Assembly: GCF_024347415.1 (NCBI RefSeq)
Contig: NZ_AP025476.1
Span: 1,674,001 to 1,738,000, forward strand
Length of the DNA stretch: 64,000 nt
Direction: 5' to 3'
From: Vibrio crassostreae
GTDB lineage: Bacteria; Pseudomonadota; Gammaproteobacteria; Enterobacterales; Vibrionaceae
Part shown: piece by piece, positions 8,120 through 18,220 of the stretch
Numbering within the stretch: the first letter of the stretch is position 1
Layout: every line of letters begins with the position of its first letter
Position numbers and translations under genes: made by a program
Notes under the pieces: model-generated
Database searches by the model: none
The model's input: the letters and a program-made list of their open reading frames with translations, nothing else
What the model was told of the DNA's origin: nothing

Positions 8120-9622
8120 TTAGTTAACGTGGGCTAATTCGACACTCTGTGTTTCATTAGCGACTTTCCAATCGCCACCTAACGCTTTATACACTGCAAT
8201 CGTGGTATTGGCTGTTTGCAATTTAGCGGCCACTTGGCGATCTTGCATCATCTTTTGTTGCCTTTGAGCATCCAATACCGACAAGTAATCGACTAGGCCC
8301 GCTTTGTAGAGCGACTTTGCCTTGCTCACCGCGTTATCGACGGCGAGGGTGGCTTCATCGATGCGCTTTTGGTTCTCTTGGCTGCGACCGTACGCGAACA
8401 AGCTTGAATCTACTTCAGCGAATGCGCTGTCTACCGAATGTTGGTAGTTGAGTGCTGCCGAGCGAAATCTTGCCTCGTTCATATCTACCAAAGCTTCACC
8501 TCGGCCACCATCAAACACATTCCAACTGATGCCTACAGACGCAGCCCAACCAAATGAGTCGCTACTGAACAAGTCATCAAAGCTTCCCGCTGTTACGCCT
8601 GGTGTGCCAGTTAGGAAGAACTTTGGATAGCGATTGGCAATACTCGCCCCAAGCTCTTCGTTAATCGCAGCCATTTCACGTTCGGCGATTCTGATGTCTG
8701 GGCGTTGCTCTAACAAATCTGAAGGTATGCCTGTTGGGATCACATCTTTCATTCTTGGCAAGGTAAATTCGCCCGCTAAACGTTGGTTGACGTTCGCTAG
8801 CGATTCCCCCAACAACACCGCCATACGCTGCTTGTGAACTTGTTCGGCAATTTCTAACTGCGGAACTATCGACTCTGTGGCTGCGAGCATCGCTTTGGCT
8901 TGAGCGAGATCTAACTCAGAGCCATAACCGCTGCGAACCACTTTGGTTACCAACTCAAGTGTGCGTTGTTGGTCTTGGATGTTTTCCATTGCTATCGCTT
9001 TGCGTTCTTGCGCGCCGCGGTATTGCAGGTAGTTGTGAATCACGTCTGCGGTAATTAAAGTGTTCAAACCCGATTGGAATATCTCAGCTTGTTCTACTCG
9101 AATTGTTGCTGCGTTGGATTGTCTGTCGATACGTCCAAACAAGTCCATTTCCCACGCAATGCTCGCGCCTAAAAAGCCACCATCGTGTTGTGCTTCAAGC
9201 AACGACATACCTGTGGCTGATTCAACCGCGTCTGACGCGCCAAATACAGGGCCGAGTAGGGAGTCGTTCTCACTCAATTGATAGTTGTAGTAACCACCGC
9301 CAACATTCACAGTCGGCACTTTGAAAGATTCAACGACACTCTTATATGAGTTGGCAATGTTGATTCGCTCAGCTGCCAGTTTGAGCGGGATGTTCTGGTT
9401 TTGAACATCGGTCACCAATTGGTTAAGCGTTAGATCATTGAACTGCGTCCACCAATGATTATGTTGTTGGTTTGTCTCACTATGGCTTTCACTGTCTTGG
9501 CTATACAAGAAGGTTTCTGCAATGGTGGTTTTCGGCTCTTCGTAATCAGGACCAACCGCACAGCCAGTAAGTAACAAGGCTAGGGCAATAGGAGCCACTT
9601 TAAACTTAGGTAATAGATACAT
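8120..9622 (-). CDS. Outer-membrane efflux lipoprotein (NodT/OprM type)
   Basis: This is the outer-membrane channel of a tripartite drug efflux pump. The 500-residue product has a lipoprotein signal with lipobox LLLTGC (Cys at about 21) followed by AVGPDYEEP, the standard start of NodT-family proteins. Two TolC-like repeats follow, with the conserved DIRIAEREM and FPKFFLTG-type segments in the middle. AAGGAGCAGTAAAC precedes the ATG. It is the last gene of a lysR-MFP-RND-OMF run on the minus strand, 12 bases after the RND gene, so the whole pump is encoded together. Confidence 0.88.
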   Translation of the reverse strand: MYLLPKFKVAPIALALLLTGCAVGPDYEEPKTTIAETFLYSQDSESHSETNQQHNHWWTQFNDLTLNQLVTDVQNQNIPLKLAAERINIANSYKSVVESFKVPTVNVGGGYYNYQLSENDSLLGPVFGASDAVESATGMSLLEAQHDGGFLGASIAWEMDLFGRIDRQSNAATIRVEQAEIFQSGLNTLITADVIHNYLQYRGAQERKAIAMENIQDQQRTLELVTKVVRSGYGSELDLAQAKAMLAATESIVPQLEIAEQVHKQRMAVLLGESLANVNQRLAGEFTLPRMKDVIPTGIPSDLLEQRPDIRIAEREMAAINEELGASIANRYPKFFLTGTPGVTAGSFDDLFSSDSFGWAASVGISWNVFDGGRGEALVDMNEARFRSAALNYQHSVDSAFAEVDSSLFAYGRSQENQKRIDEATLAVDNAVSKAKSLYKAGLVDYLSVLDAQRQQKMMQDRQVAAKLQTANTTIAVYKALGGDWKVANETQSVELAHVN

Positions 9623-9634
9623 GTTTACTGCTCC

Positions 9635-12600
9635 TTATTGAGTGATGTTGGTTCGCTGGTTGTCTGTATTGCTAGGCGTTGTATCAAGCATGACCACCGC
9701 ATCTTTAATCGCGTCTGACACGCTTACCTTTTCTTCTCCTCGGTAGAAGAGTTTGTACAACGCAGGCATAACGAACAGAGACAACACGGTTGCAGCCGCC
9801 AAGCCACCGATAATCGTTGCGGCCATTTGGTCGAACAGGAGATCCGTAAGTAGCGGGATCATGCCAAGTGCTGTGGTGAGTGCGCCCATTGAGATTGCCA
9901 TAGTACGGTTTACCGTCGCTTCTTTGATGGCATCCGACAGTGTGCGACCGTCTTTACGTTCAAGTTCAATCTGGTCCATCAGTACAATACCGTTTTTGAT
10001 GATCATGCCTGTCAGGGTTACTGCGCCGATCAATGCCATAAAGCCGAACGGTTTATCCAATAACAACAAGCTGAACGTCGCCCCCGTCGCCGCAAGCGGT
10101 AGAGTGGTCAGAATAATCACTGGTTGTTTAAAGCCGTTAAACATCGCGACCAGAATAATCACCATCAACAGCATCGCTTTAGGCAGTTGTTTTAGGATGT
10201 CACTCACCGCCTTATGCTCGTCGTAGTATTCGCCACCCCATTCAAGGCTGTAGCCCGGTGGAAGTGCGATGGCTTCAATGTCATCGATTACTGAGTTTCT
10301 AACAGCAGCAGGAGTGGTATAACGGCCAACACCGGCTTGTGCAGTAATGGTTTTCACTCGGTCACGACGCCAAATCATAGTTTCTTCGCTTGTTAGTTCA
10401 AAACCATCCACCACTTGCCCTAAAGGCACGCTGTGTAAGCCCAATAGCGAACGAACAGGCAATGTTTCTAGTGATTCTAGGTTGTTATATGTGCCTCGAA
10501 GCTGAATGGTGATCAGCTCATCGTTTAGGTTCATTCGACCCAGTGGCATGCCTTCAGAGGCGCGCTTCATTGCGAATGCGATGTCTGCTCGGTTGATACC
10601 AGCCAGACGAATCTTGTCTTGGTTGATGATTGGCTCAAGCACTTTGCTTTTTTGTCGCCAATCGTCACGCACGTATTTGGTATCAGGGTGCGCTTTTAAG
10701 ATGGCTTTCGCTTGATTCGACAGGTCATGCAGCACGGCTACATCTGGGCCTGAAAAGCGAGCTTCGACACTGAATTTATCTGAGGTCGCCAGTTTTAAAC
10801 CTCGGAATCGCGGATCGGCGTCAGGAAACTCTTTCGCTAGCCATTTGTCACCACGAGCAATCAGTGTGCTGAGCGATGGGTAATCAACAGCGTTAATCAA
10901 GATCTGACCATAAGCAGGGTCGAACGGTTCAGGCTCAATGGTTACCGAGAAACGCGGTGCGCCAGCGCCCACATAGGTTGAAATATTGGTCACTTCTGGC
11001 TGTTCAAGTAACCATGCTTCAATGCGTTCCATGTCTTGTGAGGTTTGCTCTATCTTCGCGCCATTCGGAAGCCAGTAATCAAGGAACAAGATAGGGCGAT
11101 CCGCTTGCGGGATGAAGTTAATCGCTATGTTCGGAATCGCCAACGCGGTGACCAGAATAAGTGGGACGAGGGCAGTCAACGCTTTGATTGGATTATCGAC
11201 CGTCCAGTTCACGCTTTTGCGGTATAAGCTCACTTTAGAGTCGGTTTTTTGTTTGGTTGGTTTGATGAACATCCAGCACATAAGAGCGGTGAAGGTCATT
11301 GCTACAAACCAAGACAACAGTAGCGAAGAGGCAATGATTAAGAATACTGAACTGGCAAATTCAGCGGCATCGGTCTGAGAGAAGATAACCGGACTCGCAC
11401 CCATAATCGCGATTACTGTTGCACCAAACAAGGGTGTCGCTGTCTCTTTCACAGAATCAATGGCTGCTGCAGTTCGGTCGATACCTTTGTTGATCTTCAC
11501 GATCATCATATCGGTAATCACAATTGCGTTATCAACTAACATGCCGAGCGCAAGGATAAACGTACCCAGAGACACACGATGCAAATCGATCGCCGCAATG
11601 TTCATGTAGATAAGCGTGAGTAGAATCGTCAATAGCAGGCTTGAACCAACAATCGTTGCACTCTTTAGACCCATGAAAATCGACAACACAACAAACACAA
11701 TCGCGACACTTTCAAGCAAGTTGCTTACGAAGTTATCTATCGATTTCTGAACTTCTTCAGGTTGGTTAGCAACGGTCGCGACTTCAACACCTAAGGGCAG
11801 TGATGCTTGGAACTCGTCAACCACTCGATTGATATCGTCACCCAAAGATACAACGTTCACGCCAGAGACAGGGCTCATTGCAAGAGTTACGGCTGGTACG
11901 CCGTTGTAGCGGTTTTCCGTCATCATTGGTTCTTGGTAACCCATAGTCACATCAGCAATGTCACCAAGTCGAATTAGACCTGTCCCCAAATCACTGACAC
12001 CACCTTTGATCATAAGGTTGTTAATATCAGCGAGTGAAGTGAATTGGCTAGATTGCTGAACACGAATACGCTCACTGCCCGCAGCAAATTTACCCGCATC
12101 AAATGTTGCGTTTTGTGTATTGAGTTGACTCCAAACCTGAGCCATCGACAAACCATATTGCGCTAAACGTTCGTCCGGAATATCGATATGCACTACGCGA
12201 GGTTGAACGCCATGCAGCTCTACTTTTTTAATGCCGTCGACGGTTTTAATGCGACGTTGTAACTCTTCTGCATAAGTGCGTAGTTCTGAAGGAGAAGCGT
12301 CTTCACCGTACACAGAGAAAAGCATGCCGTACACTTCAGAAAACTCATCTTGCACAATGCTGATTTGTGCTGTGCTCGGTAGAAGCATTTTCATGTCTGA
12401 TACTTTACGGCGCAGTAAATCCCAATCTTGTGGCAGTTCTTTTGAGTTCAAAGACTCTTTTAAATCGACAAACACCATCGACATGCCCGGACGAGACAAA
12501 GAGCGCAGGCGGTTTAAGTTCGCCATTTCTTGAAGCTTGGTTTCTACCGTATCTGTTACCTGTTGTTCCACTTCTTCGGCTGAGGCGCCGGGGTAGAGCG

Positions 12601-12745
12601 TAACAACAACGGCCGTTTTGACAGTGAAGCTAGGGTCTTCGAGCTTACCGAGATCAAAATATGAGTACAGACCAGCGATGACACTCAACACAGTGAAGAA
12701 CAGGACGAAGGTTCGTTGCTTTATAGCAAAATCAGCTAAGTTCAT
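9635..12745 (-). CDS. RND efflux transporter, inner-membrane pump
   Basis: This 1036-residue protein is a proton-driven drug exporter of the HAE/AcrB superfamily with two six-helix halves and large periplasmic loops. The first helix (about 12-30) and the TM4 motif GMLVDNAIV are clear. AcrB has Asp-Asp here, whereas this protein has Asp-Asn, a variant common in several RND branches. The matching lysine in the TM10 segment (MIIKNGIVLMDQ) is present. It is flanked by its adaptor (9 bases upstream) and outer-membrane channel (12 bases downstream). The substrate cannot be deduced, and I do not assign a Vex or Vme name. Confidence 0.9.
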   Translation of the reverse strand: MNLADFAIKQRTFVLFFTVLSVIAGLYSYFDLGKLEDPSFTVKTAVVVTLYPGASAEEVEQQVTDTVETKLQEMANLNRLRSLSRPGMSMVFVDLKESLNSKELPQDWDLLRRKVSDMKMLLPSTAQISIVQDEFSEVYGMLFSVYGEDASPSELRTYAEELQRRIKTVDGIKKVELHGVQPRVVHIDIPDERLAQYGLSMAQVWSQLNTQNATFDAGKFAAGSERIRVQQSSQFTSLADINNLMIKGGVSDLGTGLIRLGDIADVTMGYQEPMMTENRYNGVPAVTLAMSPVSGVNVVSLGDDINRVVDEFQASLPLGVEVATVANQPEEVQKSIDNFVSNLLESVAIVFVVLSIFMGLKSATIVGSSLLLTILLTLIYMNIAAIDLHRVSLGTFILALGMLVDNAIVITDMMIVKINKGIDRTAAAIDSVKETATPLFGATVIAIMGASPVIFSQTDAAEFASSVFLIIASSLLLSWFVAMTFTALMCWMFIKPTKQKTDSKVSLYRKSVNWTVDNPIKALTALVPLILVTALAIPNIAINFIPQADRPILFLDYWLPNGAKIEQTSQDMERIEAWLLEQPEVTNISTYVGAGAPRFSVTIEPEPFDPAYGQILINAVDYPSLSTLIARGDKWLAKEFPDADPRFRGLKLATSDKFSVEARFSGPDVAVLHDLSNQAKAILKAHPDTKYVRDDWRQKSKVLEPIINQDKIRLAGINRADIAFAMKRASEGMPLGRMNLNDELITIQLRGTYNNLESLETLPVRSLLGLHSVPLGQVVDGFELTSEETMIWRRDRVKTITAQAGVGRYTTPAAVRNSVIDDIEAIALPPGYSLEWGGEYYDEHKAVSDILKQLPKAMLLMVIILVAMFNGFKQPVIILTTLPLAATGATFSLLLLDKPFGFMALIGAVTLTGMIIKNGIVLMDQIELERKDGRTLSDAIKEATVNRTMAISMGALTTALGMIPLLTDLLFDQMAATIIGGLAAATVLSLFVMPALYKLFYRGEEKVSVSDAIKDAVVMLDTTPSNTDNQRTNITQ

Positions 12746-12754
12746 GGTGCGTAC

Positions 12755-13864
12755 CTACAGATCTTTTACTTGGATTGATGAGAAATGTTGACCTTCTTGC
12801 ACGTACTGCGCGCTACTCACCACCACATAGTCGCCATTTCGAAGTTCTGATTCGACACACGCGGTATTCTTACCGAATGACGCTACATTGACGGGCACAG
12901 AGATGGCTTGTGAGTTTTTGATGGTGAAGACCTGTTCGTTGCCTGATTGGTTAACGATGGAGGAATAAGGCAGGCAGAAATTGTCGCTGCTTTCCCCCAG
13001 TTGTGTGGTGAGGGTAACTGCTTTACCTGGCAACAGACTGAGTGTGTCGTCATTTGCCAAATCGTCTAGACGATAGGTGACCGAATAGGTTTGTTTGATT
13101 GGGTGAGGGAGTGTAGAAATCTCAGTCGCATGACCAGTAATAGACTTCTTTGCGTGATACCAACTGATGGTGGCTTGCTGTTCGGCTTCGAATTGATGAA
13201 TCAGGTTTTCAGGCACATCAATGGTCACCTCAAGCTGTTCTGGCTTGTGGATAGTGAAAACCGAGACACCCGGCAGCACTTGTTCGTATTGGTCAAAATT
13301 AGAAGAGGCAACCACACCATCGAATGGGGCAAGCAGGCGAGTGTAGCGAACCGAGTCTTTTGCTCGGCGTATGTTTTGTTCAACCACTTTTACGGCGGCT
13401 TCACTGCGTTCGTAGCCGCTGATCGCTCGGTCTAAGTTCACGTCCGCAATTGCATTGTCATCAATCGCTTGTTTTACGCGAGCTAATTCGGCTCTTGCGA
13501 GTTTATGTGCTGATTTGGCTTCTAACGCGCGGGCTTGTAATTCTTCTAACGCCACTTGGTAATCGTGTGGGTCTAACTGAGCAATCGCTTGACCCTTTTT
13601 CACGCTATCGCCAGTTTTGACTAACAATTCTTGAATGGTGCCGGGAACACGAAAAGCCACACCTGCCGTTTCAACCGACTGAAGTTTGCCTGTGAAGGCT
13701 TTGCTGGCTTGTTGAGGTTTAGATTCGAGTTGTACGACTTGAATTGGACGCTCTTCCGTTACTTTAGATGAATCTGCAGTTGGTTCCGTAGAAACAGACT
13801 GGTTGCAACCGATAAGAGGGAGAAGAGTGGCTGCGAGTAGAGAGTAGCGATAGATGGACATCAT
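12755..13864 (-). CDS. RND periplasmic adaptor (membrane fusion lipoprotein)
   Basis: This adaptor links the RND pump to the outer-membrane channel. The 369-residue product has a lipoprotein signal (LLPLIGC, Cys at about 20). A biotinyl-lipoyl half-motif follows (FRVPGTIQELLVKTGDSVKKGQ, residues about 70-95), then a helical hairpin (about 100-165) and the returning lipoyl strand (RLLAPFDGVVASS). Beta-barrel and membrane-proximal domains complete it. AGGAGCAATTC precedes paired ATG codons. It is the first structural gene of the pump operon, 99 bases after lysR on the same strand. Confidence 0.88.
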   Translation of the reverse strand: MMSIYRYSLLAATLLPLIGCNQSVSTEPTADSSKVTEERPIQVVQLESKPQQASKAFTGKLQSVETAGVAFRVPGTIQELLVKTGDSVKKGQAIAQLDPHDYQVALEELQARALEAKSAHKLARAELARVKQAIDDNAIADVNLDRAISGYERSEAAVKVVEQNIRRAKDSVRYTRLLAPFDGVVASSNFDQYEQVLPGVSVFTIHKPEQLEVTIDVPENLIHQFEAEQQATISWYHAKKSITGHATEISTLPHPIKQTYSVTYRLDDLANDDTLSLLPGKAVTLTTQLGESSDNFCLPYSSIVNQSGNEQVFTIKNSQAISVPVNVASFGKNTACVESELRNGDYVVVSSAQYVQEGQHFSSIQVKDL

Positions 13865-13963
13865 GAATTGCTCCTAAATATTGATGGAGCAATTCTATCG
13901 AGATGAAGTCTAGAGATAATCAGTGCTAACGGTATAACACTGTCACACTATTCATGACAATAA

Positions 13964-14842
13964 TTAGAGATTTGGTAATTCTTGTAATAAGAAATCAATC
14001 AATAATTGGCTAGCGTGGCTGAGAGCTTTGCGTTGTGGATACAATAACCAAGCTTCTTCTTGTTGCATGGTGTGATCAGGAAAAAGATTGATCAGTGAGC
14101 CTTCTTTAAGTTCTTGTCTCACCATCAATTGAGGCAATAACGCGATACCTCGATGACGGGTAGACGCACCTTTCACAAAACCAATACTGTCACTAACGAT
14201 AGACGGTTCTACCTTTACAACTTGGCCTGATATTTCCCATTCCTTATCAACATCACCACTTGGCCAACGGAAACAGACAAACGGAAATTTAGACAGCTCT
14301 TCAAGCGTTGTAGGTTTACCTGATTTAGCAATGTATTCAGGGCTAGCAACGAAAATACGCTGCAAATCCATTACCTTACGCGCGACAACATTAGAGTCAC
14401 TCAGACGACCTCCATGCATTGCAAGGTCTAACCCTTGTCGATACATGTCGATAAAACCGTTACTGATGCTGCGAATATCAAGTTCAATCTCTGGGTAAAG
14501 GTCTTGGAATTTGAATAGGGTGGCTTGAACGATGTCACCGGTTTCAGGCAGCAAACCTATTTTGACTCGACCATGTGGTACTTCCAACAAGTTGGAAGCC
14601 ATGTGATTGGCCTTTTCAAGTGCGCTTAAGGCTTTCAATAGCTCGTTGTAATAGAGTTCGCCAGATTTTGTGACTGACAAACTGCGTGTTGTACGAAAGA
14701 ACAACTGAATGTTCAAAGACTTCTCTAAGTCATTGATGCGGCGACTAACGTTCGCTCTTGGCAGGTCTAATGCATTCGCAGCAGCGGTAAAGCTACCCAG
14801 CTCAACCACGGTGGTGAACAATTTAAGATCTTCGATTTTCAT
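13964..14842 (-). CDS. LysR-family transcriptional regulator
   Basis: The 292-residue product has an N-terminal winged helix-turn-helix (MKIEDLKLFTTVVELGSFTAAANAL, then ANVSRRINDLEKSL) and a periplasmic-binding-type effector domain from about residue 90. It is closest to the CrgA/AaeR-like subgroup. AAGGACCTTTCA precedes the ATG. It sits just upstream of the RND operon on the same strand rather than divergently, so it is probably its local regulator, but this is inferred from position. The effector is unknown. Confidence 0.85.
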   Translation of the reverse strand: MKIEDLKLFTTVVELGSFTAAANALDLPRANVSRRINDLEKSLNIQLFFRTTRSLSVTKSGELYYNELLKALSALEKANHMASNLLEVPHGRVKIGLLPETGDIVQATLFKFQDLYPEIELDIRSISNGFIDMYRQGLDLAMHGGRLSDSNVVARKVMDLQRIFVASPEYIAKSGKPTTLEELSKFPFVCFRWPSGDVDKEWEISGQVVKVEPSIVSDSIGFVKGASTRHRGIALLPQLMVRQELKEGSLINLFPDHTMQQEEAWLLYPQRKALSHASQLLIDFLLQELPNL

Positions 14843-14910
14843 TGAAAGGTCCTTCGAACACAGGCTAAGAATGTTTCGCGGTATCGTATATCAAATGGTA
14901 TATAAAATCG

Positions 14911-14946
14911 AAAAAAACCAATGAGTAATTAACGACTCATTGGTTT
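14911..14946. terminator. Terminator after sypR
   Basis: AAAACCAATGAGT (14914-14926) and ACTCATTGGTTTT (14934-14946) give a 13-bp stem with a short loop. On the minus strand it is followed by a run of seven T. It closes the sypPQR transcript and insulates it from lysR. Confidence 0.88.
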
Positions 14947-15017
14947 TAATAGGACTTGAATCAAAAACCGTGGGACTAAGGCGAACGGAAACTGACAATT
15001 GGCTGCAAAGTCTAGTT

Positions 15018-15677
15018 TTAACGGCCTCGACCATCGACCATCACAACAATCGTCTTAGTGATGATGCTTAGGTCAGCCGCAATCCAAGATTTCATTGAAC
15101 ACAGGCTTAATGCATAGCTATGATCGAAGCCAACTTTACGACGTACATCATCAATGCAGGTGTCGTAACCTTGATTCACTTGTGCAAGCCCAGTGATACC
15201 AGGCATTACGCCATATGTACGGTCAGCGAAGTAAGGAATTTCGTTCTCTAGTTTGGTGTAAAAAGTAGGGCGTTCAGGGCGTGGGCCAATTAGAGACATT
15301 TCACCTTTCAATACATTGATCAGTTGTGGCAGTTCATCAAGACGAGTCTTTCTCAAAAAGCGGCCAACGGGTGTGATTCGTGGGTCATTTTGTGTAGCCC
15401 AAACCGCACCAGAACGAGACTCTGCATCTTGATACATGCTGCGGAACTTCATGATTTCAAATATCTCCATTTTCTCCGGTGTTGATTTACCCACACGAAG
15501 TTGACGATAAAAGATTGGGCCTCGTGACGTAAGGACAATGGCCAGCGCAATAAATGGAAACACCGGAGACAAGATAATCAGTGCTAGCAAAGAGCTGACA
15601 AAGTCGAACGTACGTTTCGCACGAGAGATTTTGTTTTGGTATAGGTTTTGGTTTGATAATTGGTCAATGTTTATCAT
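15018..15677 (-). CDS. sypR: Undecaprenyl-phosphate sugar-1-phosphate transferase (SypR-like)
   Basis: This enzyme starts polysaccharide repeat-unit synthesis by moving a sugar-1-phosphate from a nucleotide sugar to undecaprenyl phosphate at the inner membrane. The 219-residue short form has one N-terminal membrane helix (about 28-50) and the signature blocks of the bacterial sugar transferase family: [18 protein letters not shown], and [23 protein letters not shown] near residues 115-140. It is the last gene of the syp locus, 9 bases after sypQ. The syp name rests on gene order and family, and the sugar is unknown. Confidence 0.85.
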   Translation of the reverse strand: MINIDQLSNQNLYQNKISRAKRTFDFVSSLLALIILSPVFPFIALAIVLTSRGPIFYRQLRVGKSTPEKMEIFEIMKFRSMYQDAESRSGAVWATQNDPRITPVGRFLRKTRLDELPQLINVLKGEMSLIGPRPERPTFYTKLENEIPYFADRTYGVMPGITGLAQVNQGYDTCIDDVRRKVGFDHSYALSLCSMKSWIAADLSIITKTIVVMVDGRGR

Positions 15678-15686
15678 GGTCAGTCC

Positions 15687-16874
15687 TTAACGATTAGCTC
15701 GAGTCCAAGGTGAGTTTTCTAGTCCAAATAGGTAACGTAAGCCACCAATAAAGTTGGCGTAATGACCAACGACTAAGTATGAAATTAACGAAATAGGTTT
15801 GATTATTAGGCTTTTCGGCAGAATACATCCCAATAAACCGATGCTGTATACAACCACTTGCGCCCAAAGCAGAACTTCAAATAGCAGGTATTCTTTAAGT
15901 AAAATTGAACACACTAAGCACACAATCATTAAATATGGTGTTAGTAGGCGAAGTCCTTTGCCTGAGAAGAACGCAAACGCGATGCCTTTGAACTTCGGGC
16001 TGAACAAGCCAAACAATCGAATCGCTTGTTGCATGTTGCCCGCTGAAATACGAAGTCTTCTTTTGAAGTCTGTTTCTAGGTTCGATTCTTCTAGCTCTAG
16101 TGCCACCATTTGGGTTTCATACTCAGCAATGTAACCTTGTTTTACGATTTGCATAGGTAAAATGAAATCATCATTGATGGTATTTAATGGAAGTAGTTCA
16201 AAGAGGTGTGTTCTGAACAAGTAGAAGGCGCCATGAGAACCTAAGCTAGACCCCAGTGATGCCTCACACTGTTTAACGGCTGTTTGATATTCCCAGTAGG
16301 TGTTTTCTCCCTCGTTACCTGTTGGGCATAATTGGTATGTTGCATTTACTACACCCACCGCGTCACTTTCAAAGTGAGCAGCTGCAATTAACAACGCATC
16401 CAATGAAATCAATGCTGAAACATCACTAAGCGCTGTAATGTCGCTATTAATATTTGTCACTTCTTCGTTAACTACGGCCACTTTACCTCTGTTTTGTGTG
16501 TGGTCGTGTATCTCAAAATGAATGTCGCTACACATCGCCTCTTGGATGGTCATCTGAGCAATGTCGACGGTTTTATCGGTACAGCCATCACAAGCGATGA
16601 TCACTTCCAACTTCTTCTTTGGGTAATCTAACGAAGCGAGATTACGAATCTTGTCTGCTATCCATTGCTCCTCATTAAAAGCGGGAACAAGAATGGTGAT
16701 AGTAGGAAGTGTGCAGTCTTGTTGTGCCTCTTTATAACAACGATGACTCTCTTGAACTTGACGTGCAGGGTGGTTTTTCGCGTACCAGCGCAGCAATAAA
16801 GGGTAGGCTGCGTGATGATAGACAATCAACGCACCTGAAAATAAACAAAGTCCGGCAAGTAACCAATCTATCAT
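15687..16874 (-). CDS. sypQ: Membrane family-2 glycosyltransferase (SypQ-like)
   Basis: This inner-membrane processive-type glycosyltransferase probably adds sugars during Syp polysaccharide synthesis. The 395-residue product has an N-terminal helix and then a GT-A domain with TITILVPAFNEEQWI, the acidic CDGCTDKT region, a NDDFILP acidic motif near residue 228 and KRRLRISAGNMQQ in place of QxxRW. Three to four C-terminal helices follow. Its ATG overlaps the sypP stop (ATGA), so the two are translationally coupled. The position between sypP and sypR matches V. fischeri. Confidence 0.83.
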   Translation of the reverse strand: MIDWLLAGLCLFSGALIVYHHAAYPLLLRWYAKNHPARQVQESHRCYKEAQQDCTLPTITILVPAFNEEQWIADKIRNLASLDYPKKKLEVIIACDGCTDKTVDIAQMTIQEAMCSDIHFEIHDHTQNRGKVAVVNEEVTNINSDITALSDVSALISLDALLIAAAHFESDAVGVVNATYQLCPTGNEGENTYWEYQTAVKQCEASLGSSLGSHGAFYLFRTHLFELLPLNTINDDFILPMQIVKQGYIAEYETQMVALELEESNLETDFKRRLRISAGNMQQAIRLFGLFSPKFKGIAFAFFSGKGLRLLTPYLMIVCLVCSILLKEYLLFEVLLWAQVVVYSIGLLGCILPKSLIIKPISLISYLVVGHYANFIGGLRYLFGLENSPWTRANR

Positions 16875-17971
16875 GCGTAAGCTCCTTCTGAGATGTCGTT
16901 GTAAGACGAAACCATTTCGATGATGTCGAAGTTCTCAAGCACGTAGCGTCGAGGTGATAAAAAGCGTTCATTTTGATTCTCTAACAACGCATTGGCTAAT
17001 CCTGTAATACTGCCTTTTTTAACGAGTGTTCCACTGACTGGGCATAAGGTTTCATCGACAGCGCCAACGTCCATTGCGACGGTTGGAATATTGCACGCTT
17101 GAGCTTCGAGTGTTGAAAGAGGCAACCCCTCGTGGCGAGAAGGAAGGCAGAAAGTATCCAACGCTCCGTAAAACGTGGTCATGTCGTCGACTAGGCCGAG
17201 GAAGATGACTCGGTCACTGAGATTCAATCGGCTAGTGAGTTGCTCTAGTTGATTGCGTTTCGTACCGCCGCCAGCAAATGCAACAACCATGTTTTCAGGT
17301 AGAAGAGTCAACGCTTTGATGAGTTGGTCTTGGCCTTTGACGTGTTCTAATCGACCTGCACAGCCGATGATGTGTTTGTCTGTTGGTAGGTTCAGGTTTG
17401 CTCTTGCATGCTCTTTCGACATTGGCTTAAATTTCTCACAATCCACACCATTTTTGATGGTAATGATGTTCTCGTAAGAAAAAGCGGTGTGGAGCTGGTT
17501 GTAAACACGTGTCGCGTCGGCAACCAACGTTGGCTGAGCAGCTTTTAAAGCAAGCGCTTGTAAACGACGACGTTTACTATTGTTTAGGTGCCAAGCATCA
17601 TGTTCAGTATGAATTCGAGTTGGAACACCCGTTACGCGTGCGGCATATCCAGCATAAAGCAGGGGGCCGATGTGATGGGTATGAACCACATCAGGTTGAA
17701 TACCATTAAATGCTTTAATCAATTTGATGATGATATTGAATTGCACACCTGGGGACTTATCCAAAAAGACGATCTGATTTTGGTACTGCTCTAACTTAGG
17801 CCAGTTGTTGATCGAGTCTTGTTTTGTTCCTTCTAGACTGACAATCAACACTTGGTCTGTTGGTTTAGCAAGGCGCAGTAGGTCTAGGGTCAGAGTCTCC
17901 AAGCCGCCCGGTGCAAGGTGCTGAACAACATGTATTATCTTTTTGCCATTCTTTGTGAGTTGCTTTCCCAT
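16871..17971 (-). CDS. sypP: Family-4 glycosyltransferase (SypP-like)
   Basis: This cytosolic GT-B glycosyltransferase of the Syp pathway has 366 residues. The glycine-rich N-terminal HLAPGGLETLTLDLL motif binds the acceptor side, and the RHEGLPLSTLEAQA motif near residue 275 is the nucleotide-sugar E-x7-E site. AAGGGACGAAATT precedes the ATG. It is the first gene of the sypPQR transcript, reading from its own sigma-54 promoter at 18039-18056. Sugar and linkage are unknown. Confidence 0.84.
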   Translation of the reverse strand: MGKQLTKNGKKIIHVVQHLAPGGLETLTLDLLRLAKPTDQVLIVSLEGTKQDSINNWPKLEQYQNQIVFLDKSPGVQFNIIIKLIKAFNGIQPDVVHTHHIGPLLYAGYAARVTGVPTRIHTEHDAWHLNNSKRRRLQALALKAAQPTLVADATRVYNQLHTAFSYENIITIKNGVDCEKFKPMSKEHARANLNLPTDKHIIGCAGRLEHVKGQDQLIKALTLLPENMVVAFAGGGTKRNQLEQLTSRLNLSDRVIFLGLVDDMTTFYGALDTFCLPSRHEGLPLSTLEAQACNIPTVAMDVGAVDETLCPVSGTLVKKGSITGLANALLENQNERFLSPRRYVLENFDIIEMVSSYNDISEGAYA

Positions 17972-18038
17972 AATTTCGTCCCTTACGCTAACGTTCTAAT
18001 GTTTCTTTTCAGCTTCCAAAATTGTTCTGAAGTTAACA

Positions 18039-18056
18039 TTGCACGCGGCGTGCCAA
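18039..18056 (-). promoter_or_regulatory. Sigma-54 promoter of sypPQR
   Basis: The minus strand reads TTGGCACGCCGCGTGCAA: the -24 GG and -12 GC are separated by exactly 10 bases and the TGGCACG consensus is intact. Predicted transcription start is near 18029, about 57 bases before the sypP ATG. Confidence 0.82.
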
Positions 18057-18068
18057 ATAATTAGTTTC

Positions 18069-18085
18069 TATTTTTCAATGGGTTA
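18069..18085. promoter_or_regulatory. IHF-like site upstream of sypP promoter
   Basis: TATTTTTCAATGGGTTA matches the IHF consensus WATCAA-N4-TTR with one mismatch and an A/T flank. The cytosine of CAATG lies exactly 22 bases upstream of the -24 GG. The same element is found at the same offset before sypM and sypA. Confidence 0.55.
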
Positions 18086-18113
18086 CGATTGCCGGTCGTT
18101 ACGTGGTGATCAA

Positions 18114-18128
18114 TTCTCAAAATGGGAA
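18114..18128. promoter_or_regulatory. SypG-type activator box for sypP
   Basis: TTCTCAAAATGGGAA is a near-palindrome matching the SypG site TTCTCA-N3-TG. Its centre is 67 bases upstream of the -24 GG. The motif is recalled from V. fischeri work, and binding here is inferred. Confidence 0.6.
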
Positions 18129-18220
18129 TCAAAACAGAAGGTAAATATGGAGCTGTGGAAAGAAGGTTGAAGGGTGTGAAACCTTAGGAGGAGCCTGACC
18201 TTAATAAGCCATATCAGAAA

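Noticed and set aside
9753..10226. 157-codon plus-strand frame inside the RND gene
   Set aside because: It is a mirror frame of conserved transmembrane segments, with no start context and no family resemblance.
11520..11560. Asp-Asn in place of Asp-Asp in TM4 of the RND pump as a sign of inactivity
   Set aside because: The same Asp-Asn form occurs in other RND branches and the TM10 lysine is intact, so I do not treat it as a defect.
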